Source of the DNA: Pseudomonadota bacterium
Lineage (GTDB): Bacteria; Pseudomonadota; Alphaproteobacteria; Rhizobiales; Rhizobiaceae
NCBI GenBank assembly: GCA_023444445.1
Contig: JAEXMK010000038.1
Span: 1 to 57,384, forward strand
Reading direction: 5' to 3'
DNA: 57,384 bases
In this document: positions 1-10,300 of the stretch, in pieces
Layout of the letters: each line of letters begins with the position of its first letter
How positions within the stretch are numbered: position 1 is the first letter of the stretch
Translations under genes and position numbers: made by a program
Notes under the pieces: model-generated
The model's database searches: none
Told to the model about the DNA's origin: nothing
Seen by the model: the letters and a program-made list of their open reading frames with translations, nothing else

Positions 1-2
1 TA

Positions 3-1110
3 GTCGATGAAATCAAGCAGGCCATAAGCCTGCTGAGGAGGCATCTTTGACTGGGACCAGGCGATAAGACGACTGGACTGGTTGAACAACAAGGCAGAGG
101 ATCCGACCCTCTGGAACGATGCCTCCGAGGCCCAGAAGCTGATGCGCGAACGCCAGCAGCTGGATGACAGCATCAACGGCGTCAAGGCGCTGGAGCAGCA
201 GCTCAAGGACAATATCGAGCTGATAGAACTCGGCGAGATGGAAGGCGACGACGAGATCGTCAAGGACGCCGAGGACGCGCTGAAGGCGCTGAGAGGCGAA
301 GCGAACCGCCGTCAGGTGGAAGCCATGCTTTCCGGCGAGGCCGACGGCAACGACACCTATGTGGAAGTGCATTCCGGCGCGGGTGGCACCGAAAGCCAGG
401 ATTGGGCGAACATGCTGCTGCGCATGTACACCCGCTGGGCTGAGCGTCAGGGCTTCAAGGTCGAGGTTCTCGAAATCCACGACGGCGATGAGGCGGGCAT
501 CAAGTCGGCCACGATCCTGGTCAAGGGTCACAACGCCTTCGGCTGGATGAAGACGGAATCGGGCGTTCATCGCCTCGTTCGTATCTCGCCCTATGACAGC
601 AATGCACGGCGCCACACCTCGTTTTCCTCCATCTGGGTCTACCCGGTGGTCGATGATTCGATCCAGATCGACATCAATGAAAGCGATTGCCGCATCGACA
701 CCTATCGTTCGTCAGGTGCGGGTGGTCAGCACGTTAACACCACGGACTCTGCCGTGCGTATCACGCATATTCCAACCGGCATCGCCGTCGCCTGCCAGCA
801 GGAGCGCTCCCAGCACAAGAACCGCGCCAAGGCGTGGGATATGCTGCGTGCCCGTCTCTACGAGGTGGAACTGCAGAAGCGGGAAGAGGCCGCCAATGCG
901 CAGGCAGCGTCGAAGACCGATATCGGCTGGGGCCACCAGATCCGTTCCTACGTTCTGCAGCCTTACCAGCTGGTCAAGGACCTGCGCACCGGCGTGGAAA
1001 GCACCGCGCCCGGCAACGTGCTTGATGGCGACCTGAATGAGTTCATGGAAGCAGCACTTGCCCACCGCATCAGCGGTGGCGCGAATGTGGAAGTCTCGGA
1101 TATCGATTAA
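3..1110 (+). CDS. prfB: Peptide chain release factor 2, 5' end cut by the window, expressed by programmed +1 frameshift
   Basis: RF2 recognises UGA and UAA stop codons and triggers peptidyl-tRNA hydrolysis. The main frame (from base 49) carries the GGQ catalytic loop in [12 protein letters not shown] (GGQ codons 721-729) and the stop-recognition region [13 protein letters not shown], where the usual SPF tripeptide reads SPY. A short upstream frame (bases 3-47, reading [15 protein letters not shown]) ends at a TGA at 48-50, and the conserved RF2 sequence continues in the +1 frame as [12 protein letters not shown]. The product is therefore one protein joined by frameshifting; the TTG at 82 is only the first start-like codon after the shift. 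The true start lies left of the window. A strong terminator follows the stop codon, so this is the end of a transcript. Confidence 0.96.
36..51 (+). promoter_or_regulatory. Programmed +1 ribosomal frameshift site of prfB
   Basis: The sequence reads AGG AGG CAT CTT TGA C. An internal Shine-Dalgarno-like AGGAGG (36-41) is followed, after one codon, by the slippery CTT (45-47), an in-frame TGA (48-50) and C51. This matches the E. coli prfB recoding element (AGG GGG TAT CTT TGA C) in spacing and key bases. In E. coli low RF2 slows termination at the UGA, CTT-tRNA slips to TTT and translation continues in +1, giving autoregulation. The conserved RF2 sequence on both sides of the shift supports the same use here. 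Confidence 0.95.
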
Positions 1111-1139
1111 GACGCCCTGACGCGTCGGTCGGAAAGTTG

Positions 1140-1169
1140 CCCCTCGCAAAACCGTTGCGAGGGGTTTTT
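1140..1169 (+). terminator. Rho-independent terminator after prfB
   Basis: A perfect 10-bp stem (CCCCTCGCAA at 1140-1149 with TTGCGAGGGG at 1155-1164), a 5-nt loop and a run of five T follow the prfB stop by 30 bp. It separates prfB from the next gene. Confidence 0.9.
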
Positions 1170-1184
1170 CGTTGGAGAATACGC

Positions 1185-1655
1185 ATGAAACAGGCGCTTT
1201 ATATCGTCGACGTCCAGCCAAGCTTCAATCCGCCGGCCTCGCTCGTGGCGGAGATATCCGCGCTCGCTAAAACCATGCCCAGTATCGCCACCGTTGAACG
1301 CCATGATGAAGGTGTGACCCCCTTCGAACGGCAACTGGGCTGGAAGCCGGGCAGGGATGATGTGTCGCTCGTGCCTGCAGACCGCATATTCATCAAACAC
1401 GGTTATGCGCCACCCCGGGAGGTTATCGACTACCTCCTGTCTCTGAAACTCGACCGGGTGCTTGTCTGCGGAATTCAGGCGGATACCTGCGTGCTGGCCG
1501 CCGGTTTTGTCCTGTTCGATGCGGGGCTGCACCCGACGCTATTGCCGTGGCTGACGGTGGGCTCCAGTCTCGACCGCAGTGGTGAACTGGGTGCAAAATT
1601 ATGGAAGCATCATTTCGGGGCGGTTCTCACAGGGCCACAGGAGCTGGCCGACTAG
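1185..1655 (+). CDS. Isochorismatase-fold cysteine hydrolase
   Basis: A 156-residue protein of the isochorismatase-like hydrolase family (nicotinamidases, isochorismatases, ureidoacrylate hydrolases). The family triad is visible: Asp9 in YIVDVQPSF, Lys71 in RIFIKHGY and the nucleophile Cys102 in GIQADTCVLAA. It is shorter than typical nicotinamidases (about 180-215 residues) and I see no nicotinamidase metal-binding cluster, so the substrate is not assigned. The ATG at 1185 is chosen because GGAG sits 7-10 bases upstream and the fold starts right there; an in-frame upstream start at 1137 would begin inside the prfB terminator. It appears monocistronic. Confidence 0.8.
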   Translation: MKQALYIVDVQPSFNPPASLVAEISALAKTMPSIATVERHDEGVTPFERQLGWKPGRDDVSLVPADRIFIKHGYAPPREVIDYLLSLKLDRVLVCGIQADTCVLAAGFVLFDAGLHPTLLPWLTVGSSLDRSGELGAKLWKHHFGAVLTGPQELAD

Positions 1656-1715
1656 CGTATTCCCGCACACGGGTTATGGTCGAAATGATGGACGAGAGTA
1701 CCCCGCAATGCCGGG

Positions 1716-2216
1716 TTAGTTGGAGGCTTTCTCGACCTTCATCTCACCCAGTTCGTCGATAAGGATCGTCCAGCTCTCCGCTTCCTTGGCCATCGGGTCC
1801 GTCTTCAGATAGACGGTGACGAAAAGGCCGGGCGAGGCGGAGGCGCCATTCGAGCTTTCCGGCCGGATATCCGTGACATAGGATTTCATCTGGCTGAACT
1901 CTTCAAGCTCGATATTTTCGAGCAGGCTTGGTCCGTCGGCGGTAAAGACGATGCGCTGCAGGTAGATTTTCGCCGTGCCGTCGCCCTGGCGGATCGCAAT
2001 GACCTTGTAATAGCCCCGTGTTGGCGAAGCAGGCGGTGGCCGCAATTGCCCGTCAGGGCCCTTTACCGGCTCCAGGTTCCGGTCTTCCCACATGCCGCTG
2101 CTGACGACGAATATGGCGGAAACGGGCAGCGTGTCGATCGCCTGCGTCTGCGCCCGGGCAGGCAAAGCAGCCGTGGCGAGAAGCAGAGCAGCGAAAAGCG
2201 TTTTTTTGACGTGCAT
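1716..2216 (-). CDS. Secreted hypothetical protein, likely co-transcribed with nadK
   Basis: A 166-residue protein with a clear Sec signal peptide (MHVKKTLFAALLLATAALPARAQ, cleavage after ARA). The remainder is a soluble, mixed beta-rich domain with no motif I recognise. The start at 2216 is preferred over the longer frame because the signal peptide begins there and because the longer frame would overlap the 3' end of nadK. It starts 19 bp after the nadK stop on the same strand, suggesting a two-gene operon, though a periplasmic protein has no obvious link to NAD phosphorylation. Function unknown. Confidence 0.75.
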   Translation of the reverse strand: MHVKKTLFAALLLATAALPARAQTQAIDTLPVSAIFVVSSGMWEDRNLEPVKGPDGQLRPPPASPTRGYYKVIAIRQGDGTAKIYLQRIVFTADGPSLLENIELEEFSQMKSYVTDIRPESSNGASASPGLFVTVYLKTDPMAKEAESWTILIDELGEMKVEKASN

Positions 2217-2235
2217 GGCGATCGTGGTGGTTGGT

Positions 2236-3009
2236 TTAATTGTTGAACTGTTCGGCGAGAACCCGGTCCGACCATGAACGATCCGGATCCGATAGAATTC
2301 TCGCCGTCCTGTCCTGCGATTGTGCGATCCTGACGTGACGAACCGATTTGACCTCGGTGTGGTCGGCCACCGCATTCACTGGGCGCTTGTCGCGCTCCAG
2401 AACATGTATATCGACGGTCACCTTATTCGGCAAAAGCGCGCCGCGCCAGCGTCGCGGCCGGAAAGCGCTGACCGGGGTCAGTGCCAGAAGTGGTGATTCG
2501 AGCGGCAGGATCGGCCCATGGGCGGAGAAATTGTAAGCCGTCGACCCTGCCGGGGTCGCCACCATCATGCCGTCGCAGATCAATTCTTCCAGCCGCACCT
2601 TGCCATCCACCTCGACACGCAGCTTGGCGGCCTGATGTGACTGGCGAAACAGGCTGACTTCGTTCATTGCGAGCGCCGTAAATTCATCGCCGTCGGAATC
2701 CGTCGTCGTCATGCGCAGGGGATGGAAATCATTGCCGCTCGCCACCGCGATGCGCTGGGTGAGGCCTTCCACCCGGTAGTCATTCATCAGGAAACCGACG
2801 GACCCCCGGTTCATGCCATAGACCCGCTTGCCGGAATTCATCGTCTCGTTAAGAATTTGCAGCATGAAACCGTCGCCGCCAAGCGCAACGATCACGTCGG
2901 CCTCTTCGAACGGCGTATCATCATAAACGGCTTTCAGCTCTTTCAACGCCATCTGCGCGTCCTCGGATGGGGAGGCGACGAAGGACAGTGAATAGGTAGA
3001 ATGCGACAT
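2236..3009 (-). CDS. nadK: NAD kinase
   Basis: Phosphorylates NAD to NADP in the cytoplasm, the only route to NADP in most bacteria. The family signatures are present: GGDG at residues 44-47, the Asn-Glu pair in LAMNEVSL (116-117) and the glycine-rich TPAGSTAYNFSAHGP loop. At 257 residues it is the short form typical of alphaproteobacteria (E. coli NadK is 292). It is the upstream gene of a probable pair with the secreted hypothetical protein. About 300 bp of non-coding DNA separate its start from the divergent PhzF gene. Confidence 0.95.
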   Translation of the reverse strand: MSHSTYSLSFVASPSEDAQMALKELKAVYDDTPFEEADVIVALGGDGFMLQILNETMNSGKRVYGMNRGSVGFLMNDYRVEGLTQRIAVASGNDFHPLRMTTTDSDGDEFTALAMNEVSLFRQSHQAAKLRVEVDGKVRLEELICDGMMVATPAGSTAYNFSAHGPILPLESPLLALTPVSAFRPRRWRGALLPNKVTVDIHVLERDKRPVNAVADHTEVKSVRHVRIAQSQDRTARILSDPDRSWSDRVLAEQFNN

Positions 3010-3313
3010 CCGCTTCCCTCAACAACGGCGCAGACCGGAACCGGCCCGTGCAGGACGCTGTAAACCGTTGAAGCGGCTGGAAATCTTTAAACCTCAACCA
3101 GGAGGTGGATAACAAGCCGCCAGACGCACTCTTGGTACATGAAGACGACGGCAGGCGACAAGGCCTTTCGAACCGCCAAGCGTTCCGTGGTGGAGGGTCT
3201 TGCAGTTCCGGTCCACAGCTTCTTGATTTGCTGCCGCCGACAAGGGTTGCGATGCGGGGCGACGTGATGCAGTTTGCCAAAGCATCGGGAATGACGAGTG
3301 GCAGGAGACGGAT
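3010..3313. other. Non-coding divergent spacer between nadK and the PhzF gene
   Basis: This 304-bp stretch lies between two divergently transcribed genes and must contain both promoters. Short frames cross it on both strands, but their translations lack any recognisable domain and overlap the flanking genes. I see no RNA gene or clear operator. Confidence 0.5.
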
Positions 3314-4231
3314 GTGGCGCTGAACTACGATATCTATGATGTCTTTACCGAGACGAAGATGGCGGGCAATCCGCTTGCGGTCATGTATGACGCCGATGAT
3401 CTTCCCCAGGCCACCATGCAGGCGATTGCGCGGGAAATGAACCTCTCCGAGACGGTCTTCATCAACCGCTCCACCAATCCCTCACACGCGGCGTCTCTGC
3501 GCATCTTCACGCCGTCAGGCGAATTGCCCTTCGCTGGCCACCCGACCGTCGGCGCTGCGGTCGCCATCGCCAAGCGCAATCGCGGCGAAGGTGACGACGA
3601 CATTGATATGGTCTGCGTGCTGGAAGAGAAGGTGGGTCCGGTGCGCTGTGCGGTGAAGATGCGCGCCGGCGCCGTCAGCTTCGCGGAGTTCGACCTGCCG
3701 CGCAAATCCTCCCGCGTCGAGCTGCCGCTCGATCATGCCGCCCTTGCCGATGCGCTTGGCGTCAGCGAGGGACATTTGGGCTTCGAGAATCACGTGCCGT
3801 CGATCTGGACGGCCGGCGTGCCTTTCCTGCTGGTGCCGATGCACAATATCGCCGCCGTGCGCGATATGGATTTCGATGCCAATCTGTGGCTCCGCACCGC
3901 GCCGCTTGTCGAAGGCCTGCTCGCGGCCGCCTATATCTACTGTCGCGGTGGCGTCAATCACGCGGCGAAGTTCCATGCCCGCATGTTCTCCCCGGAAATG
4001 GGAATTGCGGAAGACCCGGCCACCGGTTCGGCAGCTGCCGCCCTTTCCGGCGCGATCCACCATTTCGATGGCCTGACGGATGGCCACTATCCACTCCTGA
4101 TAGAGCAGGGCGTGGAGATGGAAAGACCATCACATATCCACCTGCGCATGGATATCAAGGACAACGAAATCGCCCGCGCCCGCATCGGCGGCCACGCGGT
4201 GCGGGTTGCGTCGGGCACGTTCGAGATTTGA
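3314..4231 (+). CDS. PhzF-family epimerase/isomerase-like protein
   Basis: A 305-residue PhzF-family protein (fold shared with diaminopimelate epimerase). Visible signatures are Glu46 in NLSETVFI (the conserved acid of the family), GELPFAGHPTVGAA and the C-terminal half-site DPATGSAAAAL. PhzF itself isomerises a phenazine precursor, but most homologues sit outside phenazine clusters and have no known substrate; none of the other phz genes is here. The start is GTG at 3314 with AGGAGA 5 bp upstream. A bidirectional terminator follows. Confidence 0.9.
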   Translation: MALNYDIYDVFTETKMAGNPLAVMYDADDLPQATMQAIAREMNLSETVFINRSTNPSHAASLRIFTPSGELPFAGHPTVGAAVAIAKRNRGEGDDDIDMVCVLEEKVGPVRCAVKMRAGAVSFAEFDLPRKSSRVELPLDHAALADALGVSEGHLGFENHVPSIWTAGVPFLLVPMHNIAAVRDMDFDANLWLRTAPLVEGLLAAAYIYCRGGVNHAAKFHARMFSPEMGIAEDPATGSAAAALSGAIHHFDGLTDGHYPLLIEQGVEMERPSHIHLRMDIKDNEIARARIGGHAVRVASGTFEI

Positions 4232-4295
4232 CGTCAGCGTAGCAGGTTAGCCCACGTCGGTTAAGAGCGACAAAGCGGCAGACGAAGCTAAAAGA

Positions 4296-4322
4296 AAAAC
4301 CCCGGTCGTTGACCGGGGTTTT
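4296..4322. terminator. Bidirectional Rho-independent terminator
   Basis: AAAACCCCGGTC (4296-4307), loop GTT, then GACCGGGGTTTT (4311-4322) form a 12-bp perfect stem with A/T tracts on both sides. It sits between the convergent PhzF gene and the giant polar-growth gene and can serve both. Confidence 0.9.
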
Positions 4323-4342
4323 GTCATTTCAGCGTCATCAGA

Positions 4343-7300
4343 TCAGTTAAACCGGCCCGCCGCATGGGCAAGCATCGTGTAGACCTTGCCGGTGTCGGAG
4401 GTGAGGTAGGACTGGGTGACGCTCCGGTCGCGGTCGGTGCGGGCCACGTCGGCGAGCAGCTTCTCGAAATCGGTGATGTAGCGGTCCACGGCGGTGCGGA
4501 ATTCCGCTTCCCGTTCGTATTTGCGCTTGATCTCGTCAAACGTCGTCTGGCCCTTCAACGTATAGAGGCGACGGGTGAAGACATCGCGCTCGCCGCGCTG
4601 GTAACGGCGCCACAGCTCCACGGAGGCATCGTGATCGATGGCTCGGGCGATATCGACTGAGAGCGAGTTCAGCGATTCCACCATATGGCGCGGATTGCGG
4701 GTATCGGCCGCCCGGGTCGGCTGCTGCTCGGCCGCGGTGCGCGGCGCGGAGGCGGCAGGCGTTTCCTGGGATGCGCCACGCAACAGATCGCTGATCCAGC
4801 CGCCGCCTTCTTCGCGACGTCCAGCCGGGCTGGGTGCTACCGGCTGCGCCGGAGCGGGCGCCTGACGATTCTCAACTTGCCGGTTTTCGACCTGGCGGTT
4901 CTCAAGCGGCAGGGTGCCACGCAGTGCAGGGGCAGGCTGCGGCTGCGCCGGGCGCTGCTGTACCGGAGCAGGGGCCGTCGGCTGCTGACGCGCCTCGGCG
5001 CGGCGTTCTGCGGCGGGCTGGGTTGCAGCAATGGCACGGGCAACGGGTTCGGACACTTCCATCTGGTGGGTCGAACGACCGACGAGCTGAGAGATATCCT
5101 GAAGCGCCTTGATCTGTTCGGAAACGGCGCGGCGCATGGCGGCCGCACTTTCCTTGGCTTCTTCGGGCAGGTCGAACGCGCCACGCTTCAGTTCGGCGCG
5201 GGTCGCATCCAGCTCGCGGCGGATATCGTGGCTGGAGCGGCGGATCTCGTCCGTCGCACCGGCAAATCGGCTCACGGCCTCCTCGACGGCCTGGCGCAGC
5301 GTTTCCTTAAGGTTGGCAGCGGCTGCATTGGATTTCTCGGAAGCGCTTCCCAGAAGGTTGTCCACCTCAGAAAGCGAGGATTCGACGCCACCGCGCAGGC
5401 GGTTGACCAACTCATCCGAATATTTCTGCGCGTCGGAGAGCGTGCTTTCGATCGAGCGGCTGGCATCCTGACCGGCGGAGAGCAGGGCACCCCGCATGGT
5501 CTGTGCCGCCGAACGGGCGCGCTGTTCCGTCTCATCGAGCGAGCGACCGATGTCGGAGAAGGAAGCTTGCAGATTGTCACGCAGATTGCCGGCGACGTTC
5601 TGCGAGCGCTCCTCGGCCTCGTTGAGGGTGGTTTCCACCACGCCGACGACATTGCGCATGGCGCTTTCGATTTCTTCGGAGCGCTTGACGAGGCCAACGG
5701 ACAGGCTGCGAAGCGCATCCTGGCGTTCCTCCAGCGTGCCGACGAGGCTCGACTGTGCCGCATTGAGGAGTTCCGACGCCTGGCTCAGCACCTTCGAATG
5801 TTCCTCGAAGCGGCCGACGATGCCGGCGACCTGCGCCAGTGTCTGGCCGGAAATATTCGACAGGCGGTCGATCTTTCCTTCGAGCAGACGGCTGGAGCTG
5901 GAGACCATGTCGGCAGCCTGCGAAGCGGATTCCGAGAAGCGTGTCGCGGAGGCGTTCAGCGCTTCATCTGCCGCGCCGAAGCCCTGTGCGGCACGCTCCA
6001 CCGCGGAGTTGAAGTTGGTTGCCGACTGCTCGACGATCTCGGCCATGCTGTTATGGGTCTGGGACAGCATATCCGTGCTCTGCCGGGTGGCGGCAACAAG
6101 CTTGTTGGCTGCATCGCTGCCGGCGCGGGCATATTTGTCGATACCCTGTTCGACGGCGTCCGCCATCGCCGTATGGGTTTCCGACAGCATGTCGGTGCTC
6201 TGGCGGGTGGCGGCGACAAGTTTGCTTGCTGCATCCGTTCCGGCGGCGGCGTAATCGCTGATTGCCTGCTCCACCATGCCGACCATGCCGCTGTTGCTCT
6301 GTGTCAGAAGTTCCGCGCTCTGCTGGGCGGCGGAAACGATCTTTTCGGCGGCTTCGCGACCGATCGTGGCGTACTCGTCGACGACCGGCTTGGCCTTCTC
6401 CTCGATCAGGCGCGACAGTTCGGCAGAACGGCTGGCCAGCATCGAGTTGAGTTCACGGGTGCGGTTATCAAGCGCCGAGCGGATCGATTCGCCGCGGGCA
6501 TCAAGGGCGGATTCGACGCCCGTCAGCGTTTCGGAGATGACGCCGACCTGAGAGCGGACCACGGCTTCAGCCTCGGCAACCTTGTTGACGATGATGTTGC
6601 CGGCTTCGGAGAAGGTCTGTGCAACGGCGGCAGCCTGGCCGGAAAGGCGCGTCTGCGCATCGGAAATGCGATTGACGATTTCTCCCGACTTTTCTTCGAT
6701 TGCTTTGGTGAAGGCTTCGTTCTGCGCCTGCACCTGTTCTGCAAATTCCGAGCCGGATTTCGAGAGCAGGGCAGAAGAGCGGGCGGCTTCGTCGCCAATG
6801 CTCTGGGTGGCCGAAGTGACCGCGCCGCGCAGGCTCATCGCAAGATCAGTCGCCTTGCCTTCGATGGTGCGGTTGACGTTTTCGAGACCGATGGTCAGCG
6901 CCCTGTCCATGGTGCCGAGACGCTCGTCGATGCGGGCAGTGCCGGTATCGAAGGTTTCGGCCAGGCGGCTGGTGCGGCTTTCGAACGTATCGGCAACGCG
7001 GGTCGTCTGCTCGTCCAGGATGCCGGTGATCCGCTCGGCGGCCTCATCGCTGGTGCGCGCAAAAATGGTCGTCTTGTCTTCCAGCGCTTCGGCAAAGCGG
7101 CGGCCGGCGTCGTCAATAGAACTGTTGACGTTGGCAAGATCGCCGCCGACGCGAGTCTGGAGCGCGTCCAGCGAAGTTTCGATGCGAGCGCCAGTCTCGT
7201 CCAGACGGGTGGTGACGTTGCCGATGGAGGTCTCGATTTTCGAGGAAAGGGCGTCCGTCGCGCCGCCAATTTCACGGGCAGCTTCGCCGATCTTGACGGC

Positions 7301-10300
7301 AATATCGCCGGCGCTGTTGCGTAGACGCTCTTCCAGCGTCGCAGCACTGCCGTCAATCGCCTTCTGCAGCGTTTCCTGCTGGGTTTCGAGCGACAGTTCG
7401 AGCATGCTGGCGCTGGAAGCGACAGTGGTGCCGATCATGATCGCCTGTTCGGAAAGCATATCGCCCATCTGGGTCGTGGCGGAACTGAGCGTTGCGGCAA
7501 GGTCCGCCTGGCGCTGGTCGAGCGCGGTGCGGATATCCTCATGCGATTGCGACAGATTGCTTTCGAGGCGGGAAACGCCTTCTTCCACCGTCTGGGCAAA
7601 ACGGCTGCTGCCGTCTTCGACGACGCTTTCGATGCGGTTGGCAGCACCCGAAACGCTTTGCTCGATCAGGCCGCTATTGCGCTCCAACGAGCCTGCAATG
7701 CGCTCGGCCTGCGAGCCAAGCATGGTTTCCAGCCGCTCGTGACCGCTGGCAAGCGCGTTTTCAAGCGTGAAGGCAGTGGCTTCCAGACGCTGGCCGACGC
7801 CGGCTGCGGCAAGCGAAAGCGAAGACGCCCTCGCATCCATGGCTTCGGCGATCCGCTCTTCCACACCGGAAATCGTCATGTCGAGCGCCAGGGTACGGCT
7901 GTCGAGTGCATCGGCGATGCGTTCCTCAGCACCGGAAACAATGCCGGAAAGTGCGGCAGTACGCGTGTCCAGAGCGCTGGCGATGCGGTCCTCAACACCG
8001 GCAACGGCGCTGTTGAGAGCGGCCGTGCGACCATCGAGAATATCGGCGATCTTTTCCTCAACGCCGGAGAAGCTCATGTCGAGCGCCATGGTGCGGCTGT
8101 CAAGAACATCGGTGATCCGCTCTTCCGCGCCGGAAACGACTGACTTCAGCGAATCCGTGCGGCTGTCGAGTGCGCCGGCAATGCGGGTCTCGGCGCTGGC
8201 GACCAGATCGCCGAGAGCGGCGGTACGCGTGTCGAGGGCCTGGGTGATTTTTTCTTCCGCGCCGGAGAAGGTCATGTCGAGAGCCATGGTGCGGATATCG
8301 AGTGCGCCTGCAATACGGGTCTCGGCGCTGGCGACCAAATCGCCGAGAGCGGCGGTGCGGGTGTCGAGCGCTTCGGCGATTTTTTCCTCAGCGCCGGAGA
8401 AGGTCATGTCGAGCGCCATGGTGCGGCTGTCCAGCGCGTCGGCGATGCGTTCCTCGGCGCCCGAGACAACCGCGTTGAGCGCGGCGGTGCGGCCGTCCAG
8501 CGTTTCGGCCATACGGTGCTCAGCACCGGCAACCACGTCGCCGAAGAGGGCTGTCCGGCTGTCGAGCGCACCGGCGATCTTTTCTTCGGCGGTTGCCACA
8601 ATGCCTGTGAGGGCGGAGGTTCGGTTGTCGAGGGTTTCGGAAAGCCGTTCCTCGACATTGGCGAAGGTCATGTCGAGCGACAGCGTACGGCTGTCCATCG
8701 TGTCGGCAATGCGTTCCTCGACGCCGGAAATGGCGCTGGAAAGAGCGGCCGTGCGACCGTCGAGCGTATCGGCGATACGGCTCTCCGCACCGGAGACGAC
8801 GTCATGCAGGGCAGCCGTCCGGCTTTCCAGCGTGTCGGAAATGCGGTCTTCGATGCCGGAAACCGCGCCGGTGATGGCGGCGGCCCGGGTTTCGAGCGTT
8901 TCTGCAAGACGGCGCTCCACATCGGCAACGACGCTGTTGATTGCGGCTGCGCGTTCGTCGAGCATTGCAGCAAGGCGCTCGGCCGTGCCGGAGACGGAGC
9001 CGGTAATCGCCAGCGAGCGGCTGGCGAGCGCTTCGTCGAAACGGTCCTGGCTGGCTGAGAGCGCGCCGAACAGGGCGTTGCTGCGTTCCGACAGCACGGC
9101 GTCGATCTTCTCGTGCGAATTGGCAAAAGCGTCAGTGATTTCGGCGGTGCGCTGGCCTATGGCGTCGCTGAAGGCTTGCGTCCGGCTGTCGAGCGCGCTT
9201 TCCAGCATTTCCTGACCCGTGCCCAGCGCAGTCGCCAGCGCCAGCGACTGGTCGGTCATGGTGGTGCCAATCCGCTCCAGGTTGGCATTCAGCATGGAAT
9301 CAAGCGCTTCGGAGCCGCCGGCAACGGTTTCGTTGATGCGGGCGAGGCTTTCCATCAGCTTGCTGTCGAGGCTGCCGGCGCGCTGGTCGAAGGCGCTGGC
9401 GAACTGCGCGACATGCTCGTCGAAAGCCGAGTTGACCTGGCCAACGGTCGCCTGCATGCGCTCCTCGTAGAGACCGGAGCGAAGATCGAGATCCATGATC
9501 GCATCGTCGGCCGTGCTCTGCAGGCTCTGGCGGAAGGAGAGGCCCTTTTCCTCGAGCGTCGTGGACAGCTTGTCGAGGACCGTATCAAGCGAACCGCCAA
9601 TGACCTGCTGGCCGCGTTCGATATTGCGGTTGAGTTCCAGCGTACGCGTCGACAGCGTCTGGTTGAGCTGGCGGGTGCGCTCCTCAAGCGCGCTGTTCAA
9701 GCTTTCCACGCCGCTATCCAGCGTCGATGCATGGATTGCGAAACGCTCCAGCAACACTTCACCGCGCTCGTCCAGCGTCGAGGTGAGGTTATGAAGGCGC
9801 ATGTCGAATTCGTTTGATATCGTTGAGCCAGAGGAATTCAGCGCCTGAAGCAGGTTTTCGGTCTTGGCGGCAATCAGGCTGCCCATCGCTTCGGTCGAGG
9901 CGCGCGATTTTTCCAAAAGCGCGGCCGAACGTGTATCGATCATCGAGGCGAAAGCCTCGCCGGTCGTGGCGATCCGCATCGAAAGCTCTTCGCCGACGAT
10001 GGAAAGCTCTTCCTTGATCTGTTGCTGGGCACCGGCGATGGACGAGCGGATACGCTCGGCATGGTTGACGATGGCGTCGCGCTCGGCGGTCAGTTCCTGC
10101 ACGAGGCTGCGTACGCGCAATTCGTTGTCGGCATAGCTTCGCTCAAGCGCGTTGACTTCGGAATGAACGAGCGTTTCGAGTTCGGTCGCACGGGCGATTG
10201 TGCGCTCAATGCCGTCATTCATGGCCGAAACTTCGCGGCGAACGGCCTGGCCGACAGACATGATGCGATCGGAGGCAACGGTTTCGGGCTCGGCAAGGCG

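Noticed and set aside
4685..7324. An 879-residue plus-strand frame opposite gpr
   Set aside because: It runs antisense to GPR. The repeats and codon bias of the real gene keep the opposite frame open. The translation has no domain and no ribosome site.
7767..9215. A 482-residue Ser/Ala/Arg-rich plus-strand frame
   Set aside because: It is the mirror of the GPR 22-mer block; the repeating SAPE/VRLSS composition is a direct echo of the repeat.
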